Under the pieces are notes generated by a model. The model saw only the letters and a program-made list of their open reading frames with translations, ran no database searches and was not told the origin of the DNA. From Acidobacteriota bacterium (GTDB lineage Bacteria > Acidobacteriota > Thermoanaerobaculia > Thermoanaerobaculales > Sulfomarinibacteraceae), in assembly GCA_030637805.1 (NCBI GenBank), contig DAOWFV010000141.1, forward strand, positions 1-9,554: a stretch of 9,554 nt of DNA. The letters run 5' to 3'. The translations under genes and the position numbers were made by a program. Of this stretch, positions 1 through 5,702 are shown in pieces. Position 1 is the stretch's first letter. Each line of letters starts with the position of its first letter.

Positions 1-25
1 AGCGAGTGGAGGCCGCAGGCCGGAA

Positions 26-106
26 CGAGTCGAAGGATCTCCTCCGGGTCGGCTAGGCATTCCCTTCCTGAGTGTCCCTCCGAACATCAGGAGATCCTTC
101 GACTCG
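26..106. repeat. 18-bp perfect inverted repeat (GTCGAAGGATCTCCT type)
   Basis: CGAGTCGAAGGATCTCCT at 26-43 is the exact reverse complement of 89-106. The outer flanks also partly pair: AGCGAGT at 1-7 against ACTCGCT at 115-121. The right arm continues into GCTCAGGATGACAG (about 124-137). Arms of this 'GATCCTTCGACTC...GCTCAGGATGACA' type are, from memory, common in intergenic DNA of many environmental bacterial genomes as dispersed palindromes. No protein gene is associated, so it is read as a dispersed repeat or MITE-like palindrome, not a terminator, because no T-run follows either arm. Confidence 0.7.
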
Positions 107-152
107 CTCGTCGAACTCGCTCGCTCAGGATGACAGGAATTTTGCAAGAGGC

Positions 153-173
153 TGAGTGCTGAGTTTTGAGTTA
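153..173 (+). repeat. heptad repeat TGAGTNN x3
   Basis: Three units of period 7: TGAGTGC (153-159), TGAGTTT (160-166), TGAGTTA (167-173). The segment AGTTTTGAGTT (162-172) is the exact reverse complement of AACTCAAAACT at 376-386, so the pair brackets the structured segment between them. It belongs to the same family as the copies at 321-337, 376-407 and 2865-2949. Confidence 0.7.
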
Positions 174-177
174 CAGC

Positions 178-291
178 ACCCCGTGGGCGGGGTCACACAC
201 CGCCGTGAGAGGGTGGCCGCCTGCCGGCGATCCCCGGCAAGGAGCCCGTCAGAGTTGTAACCCGATCGCGCCTAACGCTCGGACAGGCTCC
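178..291. ncRNA. candidate structured RNA or hairpin cluster
   Basis: Consecutive stems can be drawn. ACCCCG/CGGGGT (178-183 with 188-193) has a 4-base loop. CACC/GGTG (198-201 with 212-215) is weaker. TGCCGG/CCGGCA (222-227 with 234-239) has a 6-base loop. The long stem 241-254 with 278-291 has pairs GGAGCC/GGCTCC, GTC/GAC and GAG/CTC, separated by two symmetric 1x1 mismatches. I do not recognise it as tRNA, tmRNA, RNase P RNA, SRP RNA or a known riboswitch, and no plus-strand gene lies downstream. The strand is unknown because all stems form on either strand. High GC alone gives some chance pairing, but the 13 Watson-Crick pairs of the last stem exceed what I would expect. Confidence 0.3.
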
Positions 292-323
292 CGGACCACA
301 ATCAACACCGTCGGCGGGAATTG

Positions 324-407
324 AGGTTTGAGTTTTTCGAACCCTCCAATCGGTCCACGGGGGAAAAAGGGAAGGAACTCAAAACTAAAAACTAAAAACT
401 CAAACCT
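324..407. repeat. heptad-repeat inverted element, copy 1
   Basis: AGGTTTGAGTTTTT (324-337) is the perfect reverse complement of 394-407, a 14-bp stem around a 56-base interior. The right side is a four-unit, 7-base tandem array: ACTCAAA (377-383), ACTAAAA (384-390), ACTAAAA (391-397), ACTCAAA (398-404). It starts 34 bases past the stop codon of the minus-strand hemerythrin gene. It could therefore act as a 3' hairpin for that operon, though it is not a classical terminator. It shares arm sequence with the element at 2865-2949. Confidence 0.7.
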
Positions 408-440
408 GACCGGGCCGTGGAACCACCTCCGTTGCCCTGG

Positions 441-1085
441 CTATCCTTCTTCCAGGGAGCTCTGGTACTCATGGTCCCAGCGATTCCACCACTCCATCTC
501 GATGCCGTGGCAGGTCTCCGCGTAGGCCGAGCAGGCGACGCAGCCGTCGCCGCGGACCATCTCGGGATCCTCCAGGGGCGGGAAGCGCCCGCAGAGCCGC
601 TCTCCGAGCTCCCGGGCGGCAACCTCCTCATCACTCGGCGCCCGCCCCTCGAGGCGCGTCACCCCGTGGCGGAGCAGACGCTGCTCGGACTCCGGCAGGA
701 GGACGCTGTCCTCCTTGTCCACGTGCTCCCACAGGTGTCTGGCCAGCCTCCGGGCCACCTCGGCGGCCTCCTCGGGCGATCCGCCCCTGGCCTCGAGATC
801 GTCGACCAGCCCCGCCGCCTCCCGATGATCGGCGGCAATCGCAGCCAGTGGTCCACGGTCCAGGGGGGTTTCGGCACGGTCCACCAGGGCGGGAAACAGC
901 GTTTCCTCTTCGCGTTCATGGTGGTAGCTACCGACAAAAACGCGCAGGAATTCCACGAAGTCGGCCAAGTCCTCAGGTGTCGTTTCGCCCTCCATCGCAG
1001 CCTCTGCGAAACGGAAGAGAGCGCCCGCCACACGATCCACGAGGCGATGCTCATCCAGAAGCTCTTCGAGCAGCTTCAACTTCAT
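441..1085 (-). CDS. hemerythrin-like domain protein with cysteine-rich C-terminal tail
   Basis: Cytoplasmic 214-residue protein, counted from the ATG at 1085. A TTG at 1091 gives two extra residues and overlaps the upstream stop, so the start is not certain. The hemerythrin/HHE four-helix pattern is clear: H13 (DEHRLVD), H55-H56 (YHHEREEE), H87 (ADHRE), then H117 and H121 followed by E125 (HLWEHVDKED). Such residues bind a di-iron centre used in O2, NO or iron handling; the exact role here is unknown. After the bundle, residues about 150-214 form an extra tail. It has the spacing C-x2-C-x6-C-H (C182, C185, C192, H193), then a tryptophan-rich end, suggesting a second metal or redox site. It starts 2 bases after the gamma-glutamyltransferase stop without a clear Shine-Dalgarno, so translation is probably coupled to that gene. 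Confidence 0.85.
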   Translation of the reverse strand: MKLKLLEELLDEHRLVDRVAGALFRFAEAAMEGETTPEDLADFVEFLRVFVGSYHHEREEETLFPALVDRAETPLDRGPLAAIAADHREAAGLVDDLEARGGSPEEAAEVARRLARHLWEHVDKEDSVLLPESEQRLLRHGVTRLEGRAPSDEEVAARELGERLCGRFPPLEDPEMVRGDGCVACSAYAETCHGIEMEWWNRWDHEYQSSLEEG

Positions 1086-1087
1086 GG

Positions 1088-2815
1088 TCAATCGACCGTG
1101 GGCCGAACGACGCCCGCCGCCCCCGGGCCGCGTGGATCCTGGGCCGCCTCCACGACGCCGCCAGCCAGCCCCCGCACCGCGTGCACCTCGCCGATCTTCA
1201 GGCGCACTCCAAGCTCGTGGCCGCGGCGCTCGAGCTCCTGGGCGGTCTCCGGCGACAGGGCGTCGTGCTCAGCGAGGAGGATATCGGGCATCCACTGATG
1301 GTGGATCCGCGGGCGATCCACCGCCGACTGCAGCTGGTCACCGTCAACGACGAGGTTGAGCAGCACCTGTGCGGTGGCTGTGGGGATGCGCGAGCCGCCG
1401 GGCGAACCCACAACCAGCACCTCCTTCCCGCGCCACGCAATCGTCGGCGTCATCGAAGAGAGCATGCGCTTACCAGGGCCCACCGAGTTGGCCTCGCCCT
1501 GGACGAGCCCATACATATTCGGACGGCCGGGGGCCGTGGCGAAATCGTCCATCTCGTTGTTGAGCAGGAAGCCGACACCGGGAACCAGGAGGCCGCAGCC
1601 GAAGCTGCCGTTGAGGGTCGTGGTCAGAGCGACCGCATTCCCGACGCCGTCCACAACCGACAGGTGCGTGGTCTGATCGGCCTCCTGTACCTGGTCCCGC
1701 GACCACGCCCGCACGCGTTCGGAATCGGTCGCCTTCCGCGGCTTGATTTCCTGCGCGCGAAGGTCGAGCCACCGCGCCGCCAAGAGCTGCGGAGCATCGG
1801 CGAGGGCGGTTCGCGGGTCCCCCAGCAGGAATCGGTCGGCGTACGCGCGCCGCCACGCCTCCGCCAGGAGATGAGCCCGGTCGGCGCCGAAGCGCTGCTT
1901 CTCCCCCCAGTCGAGACGTTCGAGCAACCCGTAGGTCTCACCGAGAATGATGCCGCCGGATGACGGCAGGGGCATCGAGGCCATCTGCCAACCGAAGGCG
2001 GGAAATTGCACCGCCTCCCTCCAAACCGAACGGTAAGTCGCCAGATCGGCGGCTCGCAGCAGCCCTCCGTGACGGCGTGCGGCGAGCTCCACCGCCGCGG
2101 CGATCGGACCTTTGGTCAAACCGTGGACTCCTCTGTCTCTGTAAACCTCGAGGGTCGCGGCAAGCTCCGGGAGATGCATCATGGTCCCGGCGGCGGGCGG
2201 GCGGCCGTCGGGAAGCCAGACCGCGGCGGTCTCGGGGAAGCGTGCCAGCAGCTCTGAGTTCTCGGCGAGCCCACGTTCGAGCCGCTCGGTGACCACGAAC
2301 CCATCCCGGGCCAGCCTCAGGGCCGGCGCCACCACCCGAGACCACGGCAGTTTTCCATGCTTCCGGTGGAGCTCGTGCAGCCCGGCGGGTGAACCCGGAA
2401 CCCCCGCGGCCTTCGGTCCGACGAGGGAGGCCTCCGGCAAGGGCTCGCCGCTCTCGTCGAGGTACATGTCGTGGCTGGCTTTCGCCGGAGCCGTTTCCCT
2501 GAAGTCGAGAGCCTCCACCACGCCGCCGAAGCGAACCACCGCAAAACCGCCACCGCCGAGGTTGCCCGCCTGGGGATGGACCACGGCCAGGGCGAGGGCC
2601 GTAGCCACTGCGGCGTCGGCTGCATTGCCCCCCGCCCTCAAGATCTCGAGACCGGCCTGGGTGGCCGCCGGCGCCGCGCTTGCGACGGCACCCCCGCTCC
2701 CGCGTACCGCTGCCGGGTGGGCTGCCTCGATAGCGCCTATGGAAAGTAACGACACGACGGCGAGGAACGCCGCCATCCGGCAACCCCACGTTCTCGAGAG
2801 AGCCAAGTGCATCAT
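1088..2815 (-). CDS. ggt: gamma-glutamyltransferase / glutathione hydrolase, secreted
   Basis: Removes the gamma-glutamyl group from glutathione and related peptides, transferring it to water or an acceptor, in the periplasm or outside the cell. From the ATG at 2815 it has 575 residues, normal for bacterial GGT. Residues 1 to about 31 are a signal peptide with an arginine before a hydrophobic stretch (AAFLAVVSLLSIGA). The precursor is expected to self-cleave before the nucleophile T382 in QTTHLSVVDG. Other family residues are present: R106 (DFRET), N402 (LNGSFG), D424 (NNEMDDF), S453-S454 (LSSMTPT) and the oxyanion glycines G473-G474 (GSPGGS). All key residues are intact, so it should be active. 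Alternative starts lie at 2812 and 2836; sequence upstream of 2836 runs into a repeat and is not coding. It is first gene of a pair with the hemerythrin protein and divergent from nifU. Confidence 0.93.
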   Translation of the reverse strand: MMHLALSRTWGCRMAAFLAVVSLLSIGAIEAAHPAAVRGSGGAVASAAPAATQAGLEILRAGGNAADAAVATALALAVVHPQAGNLGGGGFAVVRFGGVVEALDFRETAPAKASHDMYLDESGEPLPEASLVGPKAAGVPGSPAGLHELHRKHGKLPWSRVVAPALRLARDGFVVTERLERGLAENSELLARFPETAAVWLPDGRPPAAGTMMHLPELAATLEVYRDRGVHGLTKGPIAAAVELAARRHGGLLRAADLATYRSVWREAVQFPAFGWQMASMPLPSSGGIILGETYGLLERLDWGEKQRFGADRAHLLAEAWRRAYADRFLLGDPRTALADAPQLLAARWLDLRAQEIKPRKATDSERVRAWSRDQVQEADQTTHLSVVDGVGNAVALTTTLNGSFGCGLLVPGVGFLLNNEMDDFATAPGRPNMYGLVQGEANSVGPGKRMLSSMTPTIAWRGKEVLVVGSPGGSRIPTATAQVLLNLVVDGDQLQSAVDRPRIHHQWMPDILLAEHDALSPETAQELERRGHELGVRLKIGEVHAVRGLAGGVVEAAQDPRGPGAAGVVRPTVD

Positions 2816-2821
2816 CGACCG

Positions 2822-2827
2822 AGTGTA
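2822..2827 (-). promoter_or_regulatory. candidate -10 box (TACACT) for leaderless ggt
   Basis: On the minus strand TACACT ends exactly 6 bases before the ATG at 2815 (spacer CGGTCG), and no Shine-Dalgarno precedes that ATG. A TAnnnT hexamer at this distance puts the transcription start at or next to the A of ATG, the pattern of leaderless genes. No convincing -35 is seen; TTCAAT lies 19 bases upstream. The evidence is only position and hexamer match. Confidence 0.3.
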
Positions 2828-2864
2828 CTTCAGCATCGTGCACACGATTGAAGGTGTGGTGAGA

Positions 2865-2949
2865 TTTGAGTTCTCAGTTTTGAGTTCCGGCCCCCCACCC
2901 ATCCGCCGGAATTTCCTGTGGCTGGATGGCCGTTAACTCAAAACTCTTG
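2865..2949. repeat. heptad-repeat inverted element, copy 2
   Basis: The left side is TTTGAGT, TCTCAGT, TTTGAGT (2865-2885, period 7). The right side is ACTCAAA, ACTCTTG (2936-2949). AGTTTTGAGTT (2876-2886) and AACTCAAAACT (2935-2945) are perfect reverse complements, 11 bp, around a 48-base GC-rich interior with CCGG at both ends of its first half. It lies in the divergent spacer between ggt and nifU. It shares arms with copy 1 beyond the other end of the ggt-hemerythrin pair. Confidence 0.7.
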
Positions 2950-2978
2950 TGCGGGTCCGTCGGGCAAGTGGGATCGGC

Positions 2979-2984
2979 TATCAT
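2979..2984 (+). promoter_or_regulatory. candidate -10 box (TATCAT) for nifU
   Basis: TATCAT is close to the sigma-70 consensus and lies 38 bases before the nifU ATG at 3023. No good -35 is visible 16-18 bases upstream. It overlaps the outer end of the left arm of the 2980-3024 palindrome, so a protein bound to the palindrome would cover it. Confidence 0.25.
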
Positions 2985-3024
2985 GCCTCCGCGCGCGGCG
3001 ATGCGCGGCGCGCGGAGGCATGAT
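2980..3024 (+). promoter_or_regulatory. 17-bp perfect inverted repeat over nifU RBS and start
   Basis: ATCATGCCTCCGCGCGC (2980-2996) is the exact reverse complement of 3008-3024, with an 11-base loop. In RNA the left-arm CCTCC (2986-2990) would pair with the Shine-Dalgarno GGAGG (3014-3018), and CAT (2982-2984) with the ATG at 3020. That would lock the ribosome site. In DNA the same dyad could instead be an operator, because it overlaps a possible -10 box at 2979-2984. If transcription starts near 2991, only the inner GCGCGC part could form in the RNA. The symmetry itself is certain; the mode of action is not. Confidence 0.75.
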
Positions 3025-3982
3025 GACCTGGAACTACTCAAAAAAGACCACCGAGCTCTTTATGGCCGCGGTGCAGGGAAAGCCCGGAACCCACCTCGGT
3101 GAGATCGAGGATGCCGACGGCTTCGGCGAGCACGGATCGATTGCTTGCGGCGATGCCCTACGCTTCACCTTTTCGGTCGACCGCCACCCCACCGATCCGA
3201 AGAAGGACCGAATCACCGACGCCCGCTACCTCACCTTCGGCTGCACTTCGGCCATTGCCGCCTCGGAAGCGCTGTGCGCGATCATCGAGGAGGGTGATTT
3301 CACGCCCATCGAGGCCCTGAAGATATCCAACCAGGACATTATCGACTACCTCGGTGGGCTCCCACAGGCCAAGATCCACTGCTCGGTGATGGGCGCGGAG
3401 GCTCTCGAAGCCGCGATCTTCAACTGGGCCCAGAAGCGCGGCGTCGACCTCGCCGACCTGGGCATTGACATCCGCCGCGAGGAGCAGGAGGAGGGGCGCC
3501 TCGTCTGCACCTGCTTTGGCCTCACCGAGCCCTACATCCTGCGCAAGATCGAGGAGCTCGAGCTGCGGTCCATTCCCGAAATCACCAACGCCATCAAGGC
3601 GGGCGGCGCCTGTATGTCATGCCACCACCAACCGGGCGGTCTGCAGGACCTGCTGCTCAAGGTCTGGGGCAAGCAGTCCACTTCTTTTACCCAGCTGCCG
3701 GTGCTTCCGATGGCGCGCGAGGCCCTGGCGCAACCACCACAGGAGATGTCGCCCTTCAAGTTCGCCAAGCTCGTCGAACACGTCGTCGACGAGTATGTTC
3801 GCCCGCAGCTCGCCAAGGACGGCGGTGACATCGAGATCGTCGACATCAAGGACACCGTCGTCTACGGCCGCTTCCTGGGGGCGTGCTCGGACTGCGCCGG
3901 CAGCAGCCGTACCCTCAAGATGATGGTCGAGCAGGCCCTGAAAGACCGCGTGGATCAAAGAATCCGGGTCGTTCAGGTCTGA
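3023..3982 (+). CDS. nifU: NifU-type Fe-S cluster assembly scaffold, full length
   Basis: Cytoplasmic scaffold that builds Fe-S clusters from NifS-derived sulfur and passes them to target proteins. The 319 residues hold all three NifU modules. The IscU-like domain (about 1-137) has C42 with D44 (ACGDA), C74 (FGCTSAIA) and C120 (HCSVMGAEALEAA). The central BFD-like [2Fe-2S] domain (about 157-210) has C162-x-C164 and C197-x2-C200. The C-terminal Nfu-like domain (about 243-319) has C288-x2-C291 (GACSDCAGS). The start at 3023 is preferred because GGAGG (3014-3018) ends 4 bases before it; the adjacent ATG at 3020 is too close, and the in-frame extension to 2918 crosses the palindrome and repeat. 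Residues 11-25 carry a longer loop than is usual at this place. nifS follows after 85 bases. No other nif gene is near, so a general Fe-S role is likely. Confidence 0.93.
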   Translation: MTWNYSKKTTELFMAAVQGKPGTHLGEIEDADGFGEHGSIACGDALRFTFSVDRHPTDPKKDRITDARYLTFGCTSAIAASEALCAIIEEGDFTPIEALKISNQDIIDYLGGLPQAKIHCSVMGAEALEAAIFNWAQKRGVDLADLGIDIRREEQEEGRLVCTCFGLTEPYILRKIEELELRSIPEITNAIKAGGACMSCHHQPGGLQDLLLKVWGKQSTSFTQLPVLPMAREALAQPPQEMSPFKFAKLVEHVVDEYVRPQLAKDGGDIEIVDIKDTVVYGRFLGACSDCAGSSRTLKMMVEQALKDRVDQRIRVVQV

Positions 3983-4029
3983 TTCTTTTTTTCCGCGTGC
4001 GCCTGGCGGGCGCCCGCGGAAGAAAAGAA
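3983..4029 (+). promoter_or_regulatory. long composite hairpin between nifU and nifS
   Basis: It begins at the first base after the nifU stop. The outer stem 3983-3997 pairs with 4015-4029: 15 pairs including one G-U at 3990/4022. The inner stem GCGCC (3999-4003) pairs with GGCGC (4009-4013) across one 1x1 mismatch, with the 5-base loop TGGCG. The T-run is on the 5' side and the A-run on the 3' side, so this is not an intrinsic terminator on either strand. It may mark an RNA processing or stability element that sets the nifU to nifS ratio, or be a small inserted palindrome. Confidence 0.6.
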
Positions 4030-4067
4030 GACAGGGAAAGAGAAAGAAAACGGGCGCCGGAGGATTC

Positions 4068-5309
4068 GTGGCAGTCATTTATCTCGACAACAACGCGACG
4101 ACGCAGGTGGCGCCAGAGGTGGTCGAGGCCATCACGCCCTACCTCACTGGTGAGTATTTCAATCCGAGCTCCATGTACGACGCCGCCCGCGGACCGGCCG
4201 ACGCTGTCAGCGCCGCACGCCGGAGGATCGCGAAGCTGCTCGGTAACGCACGTCCGAACGAGATCCTCTTCACCTCCTGCGCCACCGAGAGCAACAACAC
4301 CGCCGTCTTCGGCACCGTCGCCGCCAACCCCGACCGCCGCCACGTCATTACCACCAGCGTCGAGCATCCGGCCATCCACAACGTCGCCCAGGATCTCGAA
4401 CGGCGGGGCTTCGATGTCGACTTCCTGCCGGTGGACAGCGAGGGCCGCCTGGACGTCACCGACTTCGTGCACGCACTCCGTCCCGACACCCTTTTGGTCT
4501 CGGTGATGCTTGCCAACAATGAGACTGGCGTGATCTTCCCGGTCGAGGAGATGGCCCGGATCACCAAGGAGACCGACCCGGGGATCGTCTTCCACACCGA
4601 CGCCACCCAGGGCGTCGGCAAGCTGCCTATCGACCTCCGCGGCAGCTTTCAAAATGTAGACCTGCTCTCCTTTTCCGGCCATAAGCTGCATGCTCCGAAG
4701 GGCATCGGCGCCCTCTATATCCGCCGCGGCACGCCCTGCCGACCGTTCATGCTCGGAGGCCACCAGGAGGACGGGCGCCGCGCCGGCACTGAGAACGTGG
4801 CCTTCATCGTCGGCCTCGCGCGAGCGCTCGAGCTGGCGGTCGAGCGCCACGAGGGGGACGAGGGTCGCATCGTCGCCATGCGCGACCGGCTGCAGCGTGA
4901 GCTCGAAAACCGTATTCCCTACCTCCAGGTCAACGGCGGCGCCGCACCGCGTCTGATAAACACCCTCAACGTCGCCTGCCACTTCATCGAGGGCGAGGGC
5001 ATCCTTTTCCAGCTTTCGGCCCACGGGATCTGCGCCTCCTCGGGCTCGGCATGCACCTCGGGCTCCCTGGAGCCCTCGCACGTCCTGCGTGCAATGAAGA
5101 TCCCTTTCTCCGCGATCCACGGCTCGGTTCGCTTCAGCCTCAGCCGCTACAACACCGAGGCCGAAATCGACCGGGTCATCGAGGTCTTTCCCGAGATCGT
5201 GGCGAGTCTGCGCCGTCTGTCGCCCTACTGGGATACGGGGCGCGATGCACCGACTCCCGAAGCCCTGGAGATGCTCGAAGCACCCGATATGCCGCAGGGT
5301 CATGCATAG
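4068..5309 (+). CDS. nifS: cysteine desulfurase, NifS/IscS class
   Basis: PLP enzyme that converts cysteine to alanine and hands the sulfur to NifU as a persulfide. The 413 residues cover the class V aminotransferase fold in full. The N-terminus is typical (YLDNNATT). Active-site residues are H100 (SVEHPAI), N151 (LANNETG), D178 (HTDATQ), Q181, the PLP lysine K206 (SGHKLHAPKG) and the catalytic cysteine C329 in the loop SSGSACTSG, followed by GSVRFSLSRYNTEAEID. The form of this loop is that of the NifS/IscS group, not SufS. The start is GTG at 4068, with GGAGG at 4059-4063, 4 bases upstream; no other start fits the conserved N-terminus. The last 20 or so residues after LSPYWDT are a short tail beyond the fold. 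It is second in an operon with nifU. Confidence 0.95.
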   Translation: MAVIYLDNNATTQVAPEVVEAITPYLTGEYFNPSSMYDAARGPADAVSAARRRIAKLLGNARPNEILFTSCATESNNTAVFGTVAANPDRRHVITTSVEHPAIHNVAQDLERRGFDVDFLPVDSEGRLDVTDFVHALRPDTLLVSVMLANNETGVIFPVEEMARITKETDPGIVFHTDATQGVGKLPIDLRGSFQNVDLLSFSGHKLHAPKGIGALYIRRGTPCRPFMLGGHQEDGRRAGTENVAFIVGLARALELAVERHEGDEGRIVAMRDRLQRELENRIPYLQVNGGAAPRLINTLNVACHFIEGEGILFQLSAHGICASSGSACTSGSLEPSHVLRAMKIPFSAIHGSVRFSLSRYNTEAEIDRVIEVFPEIVASLRRLSPYWDTGRDAPTPEALEMLEAPDMPQGHA

Positions 5310-5328
5310 CGCCCGTCCCGTGCCCGCC

Positions 5329-5373
5329 CTTGGATACCCACCTCGACCCTACGGTCCGACGCGGGTTTCCAAG
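5329..5373 (+). terminator. possible hairpin downstream of nifS
   Basis: CTTGGATACCC (5329-5339) pairs with GGGTTTCCAAG (5363-5373) with one mismatch, and GACC/GGTC (5345-5348 with 5353-5356) can pair inside. It lies 20 bases after the nifS stop, where a terminator would be expected. The following T5 run (5387-5391) is 13 bases away, too far for a standard intrinsic terminator, so the call is weak. Confidence 0.25.
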
Positions 5374-5400
5374 AGGTAGGAGTGAATTTTTGACCTGGCG

Positions 5401-5550
5401 ATGCTGAGTCTGAAGTCATCTGCATATCTTTCAGTGCTGGGGTTGACGCAACGACTCAAGGAAAGGGGACTTCAGCATTCTCTATCTCAGGGGAAAGCAG
5501 AAGTTCTTGGAGCGCTCCGCCAATCGGTTGGTCGCAAGTCTGCCATCTAA
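5401..5550 (+). CDS. doubtful 49-residue ORF
   Basis: ATG at 5401 to TAA at 5550 encodes 49 residues, basic overall (LTQRLKERGLQ..., ending SVGRKSAI), with no signal peptide, membrane segment or motif that I recognise. Codon third positions are less GC-rich than in the seven real genes. The only Shine-Dalgarno-like GGAG (5379-5382) is 18 bases away. The frame is closed by a TGA at 5383-5385. It could be a small unknown gene, the remnant of an inserted element, or chance. Confidence 0.15.
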   Translation: MLSLKSSAYLSVLGLTQRLKERGLQHSLSQGKAEVLGALRQSVGRKSAI

Positions 5551-5614
5551 CGAATCAGCCTCTCCCCAAGAACCCACCCCCTGAAATCAAGAGACAAGGT
5601 ATTCCCTCTTCCAC

Positions 5615-5656
5615 CTCTCGAAAACCCGTTGCGCGCAGCGCTCGGGTTTTCGAGGG
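5615..5656. repeat. 12-bp perfect inverted repeat (CTCGAAAACCCG)
   Basis: CTCGAAAACCCG (5617-5628) is the exact reverse complement of 5643-5654. The interior holds GCGC/GCGC (5631-5634 with 5638-5641) around a 3-base loop, so a nearly continuous hairpin is possible. No T-run follows on the plus strand; it runs straight into the G-rich tract. Confidence 0.65.
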
Positions 5657-5682
5657 CGGGCGGGTGGGGGGTGGGGGGCGGG
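5654..5682 (+). other. strong G-quadruplex motif
   Basis: Six runs of three to six G (5654-5656, 5658-5660, 5662-5664, 5666-5671, 5673-5678, 5680-5682) are each separated by one base (C, C, T, T, C). One-base loops and more than four runs make this a near-ideal parallel G4 sequence on the plus strand. It lies about 220 bases upstream of the carboxypeptidase gene, next to a cluster of palindromes. Confidence 0.8.
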
Positions 5683-5702
5683 AAAAATGCGACGAACGGC
5701 GA

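Larger units (their letters stand above)
1..440. other. gene-free left flank with repeats and hairpins
   Basis: No ORF here has a plausible start, ribosome binding site or recognisable product. The stretch holds an inverted repeat (26-106), heptad repeats (153-173, 321-337, 376-407) and a block of strong hairpins (178-291). It lies downstream of the minus-strand hemerythrin gene, so any RNA made here would be either that gene's 3' tail or an independent transcript. Confidence 0.6.
5310..5611. other. spacer with atypical composition, no clear gene
   Basis: By eye this stretch, especially 5375-5610, is less GC-rich than the flanking genes. It has one imperfect hairpin (5329-5373) and one doubtful short ORF (5401-5550). 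GGTCAAAAATTCACTCC on the minus strand (about 5379-5395) is the kind of end sequence I associate loosely with insertion-sequence borders, but no transposase or paired terminal repeat is seen. It may be a decayed insertion. Confidence 0.4.

Noticed and set aside
330..350. TTCGAACCCTCC, resembling a tRNA T-arm
   Set aside because: No T-stem partner, anticodon arm or acceptor stem can be drawn around it on either strand.
377..404. CRISPR array from short regular repeats
   Set aside because: The units are 7 bases in direct tandem with no spacers, and no cas gene is present.
848..1963. 371-residue plus-strand ORF opposite ggt and the hemerythrin gene
   Set aside because: It is antisense to two genes with intact catalytic or ligand residues and has no recognisable domain; long antisense frames are expected at this GC content. 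The same holds for 417-1298 plus.
2918..3022. 35-residue N-terminal extension of NifU
   Set aside because: It translates the heptad repeat edge and the palindrome, has no Shine-Dalgarno and no counterpart in NifU proteins.
3915..5303. 462-residue minus-strand ORF antisense to nifS
   Set aside because: The plus strand encodes a complete NifS with all active-site residues; the antisense product has no known motif and runs through the nifU-nifS hairpin.
3023..5309. Nitrogen-fixation cluster suggested by nifU and nifS
   Set aside because: No nitrogenase or other nif gene is in the window, and NifU/NifS serve general Fe-S assembly in many non-fixing bacteria.
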